Assembly (NCBI GenBank): GCA_947474815.1
Contig: CANJJU010000007.1
Location: forward strand, 1 to 41,026
Source: Chitinophagaceae bacterium
GTDB taxonomy: Bacteria; Bacteroidota; Bacteroidia; Chitinophagales; Chitinophagaceae
Length of the DNA: 41,026 nucleotides
Direction of reading: 5' to 3'
The notes beneath the pieces are model-generated. The model worked only from the letters and a program-made list of their open reading frames with translations, had not been told where the DNA came from and did no database searches. Every line of letters starts with the position of its first letter. Within the stretch, counting starts at the first letter, position 1. This document shows, piece by piece, positions 39,947 through 41,026 of the stretch. Made by a program: the position numbers and the translations under genes.

Positions 39947-40872
39947 TATCCAGGCAGGTATTTGTGAAAGAATAAAATGATTTCCAGCCCGAGCAAGCCG
40001 GATATATAAACAATGAAAATGGGCTTTTCATTATAGGGTTTCCTATAAAGCAGGTAACAATGCAGAACAGCCATTAGAATAACCAATGGGTAGAACCATA
40101 TAATATTAATGAGTATGGATGCCATCAGGTAAGTACATAATGTGCAGACTGCGATAAAAGCTTTTGCTTTTCTTTCTCCAAAGAGCACGGGCAATGTGTT
40201 AACTCCTGTTTTTTTGTCTCCTTCAATATCTTTAATGTCTACGAAGTTGGCAGAAAGAGAAAGGGGCAACAAAATAAATAGAGCCCAATTCAAAGGGAAA
40301 TCTTTAAGGATTCCCCCTGTAAGGAGAAATCCACACACTGCCAGCATAAAAGAGTTCAGGCCAATGAATAGCTTAGATACAATAGGGATCTTCTTAATAC
40401 GAAAGGGTCTGCAGGAATAAATATAATAGCCTGCAGAAATTGCAATTATACCAAAGAACATTTCTTTTCGAACAAGAAATGAAAGAAATAATGAATATGC
40501 AAGACATAGTATTCCCGCCAGAAGGTAGGAGTCTTTGTTCACGGTTTCAAGCACCAATGGGCGCGAAGGATTGGTAAACTTATCTGCTTCAAGATCTTCC
40601 AAGTTGTTGGTTACAATAGCAAACACAGCAGCATAAGTAATAGCAATAATAAACAGAGGAAAGACAAACATGGTTTCTCTGCCTGCAAAGAATTCGGCTA
40701 ATCTTTCATCGTTATCTACAACAGCAATTCCGAGTAAAGCAAGAACTACATAATGGAGTATCCTGAGTGGCCGTAGGTCCCTTACTATTTCCTTTGTAAG
40801 AGAAGGGGATATAAACCTCATCAGCACAGGGAGAAAAATACTTACAGCAAGAAGCAACAGATGTGATTGCAA
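39946..40872 (-). CDS. UbiA family prenyltransferase
   Basis: 'NNLEDLEADKFTNPSRPLV' and 'DIKDIEGDKKTGVNTLPVLFGERKA' Asp-rich motifs; polytopic; start codon TTG; TAATG overlap with the next gene. Confidence 0.88.
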   Translation of the reverse strand: MQSHLLLLAVSIFLPVLMRFISPSLTKEIVRDLRPLRILHYVVLALLGIAVVDNDERLAEFFAGRETMFVFPLFIIAITYAAVFAIVTNNLEDLEADKFTNPSRPLVLETVNKDSYLLAGILCLAYSLFLSFLVRKEMFFGIIAISAGYYIYSCRPFRIKKIPIVSKLFIGLNSFMLAVCGFLLTGGILKDFPLNWALFILLPLSLSANFVDIKDIEGDKKTGVNTLPVLFGERKAKAFIAVCTLCTYLMASILINIIWFYPLVILMAVLHCYLLYRKPYNEKPIFIVYISGLLGLEIILFFHKYLPG

Positions 40873-40954
40873 TTAATATGGGGTATTGGGAGGTTTTAAA
40901 AGTAGACAAAAATAAGCAATCATAATTACAGTCAGTCTTTACAGACGAATCTTG

Positions 40955-40962
40955 TATTTTTG
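40955..40962 (+). promoter_or_regulatory. Candidate -7 box TATTTTTG for tRNA-Arg
   Basis: Exact TAnnTTTG match, 18 bp before the tRNA 5' end. Confidence 0.5.
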
Positions 40963-40980
40963 CACTCCTTTTTAATTTTG

Positions 40981-41026
40981 GTCCCGTAGTTCAATGGATA
41001 GAATAGAAGTTTCCTAAACTTTAGAT
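40981..41026 (+). tRNA. tRNA-Arg (CCU), truncated by window end
   Basis: GTCCCGT AG TTCA ATGGATA GAAT A GAAGT TTCCTAA ACTTT ...: acceptor 5' strand, D arm, anticodon arm with CCT. Confidence 0.88.

Overview
The window is a Bacteroidota (probably Chitinophagaceae/Sphingobacteriia-like) chromosomal segment. Taxonomy is inferred from T9SS type A C-terminal domains, TAnnTTTG promoters and overall protein style. It carries a housekeeping core: ligA, rplM-rpsI-rpsB-tsf-pyrH, pdxH, ribosomal protein THX, HU, xth, split metH, recR and a UvrD/PD-(D/E)XK helicase-nuclease. Around this core are four T9SS-type secreted proteins, a glycosyltransferase/flippase pair, and a four-gene UbiA / terpene-cyclase-fold / AttH-like / membrane-protein operon next to a tRNA-Arg gene. 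No rRNA, CRISPR array or classical IS transposase was seen. The most unusual structure is a compact locus at about 7.42-8.17 kb. There, two halves of a tRNA(CAU) gene carry 18-bp palindromes exactly in the anticodon loop and T loop. A 35-bp direct repeat, centred on the anticodon-loop palindrome, flanks a small unit holding an intact tRNA(CAU), its terminator and a GIY-YIG nuclease. A second tRNA remnant (tRNA-Arg 5' part, 35.2 kb) carries a different 17-nt palindrome in its D loop and lies 5.8 kb upstream of the intact tRNA-Arg that begins at the window edge. Together these suggest palindromic elements that occupy tRNA loops, plus a minimal tRNA-associated GIY-YIG mobile element. Other leads are a metH leader with mutually exclusive pairings, a perfect Shine-Dalgarno sequence before tsf, and a hairpin leader before rplM.
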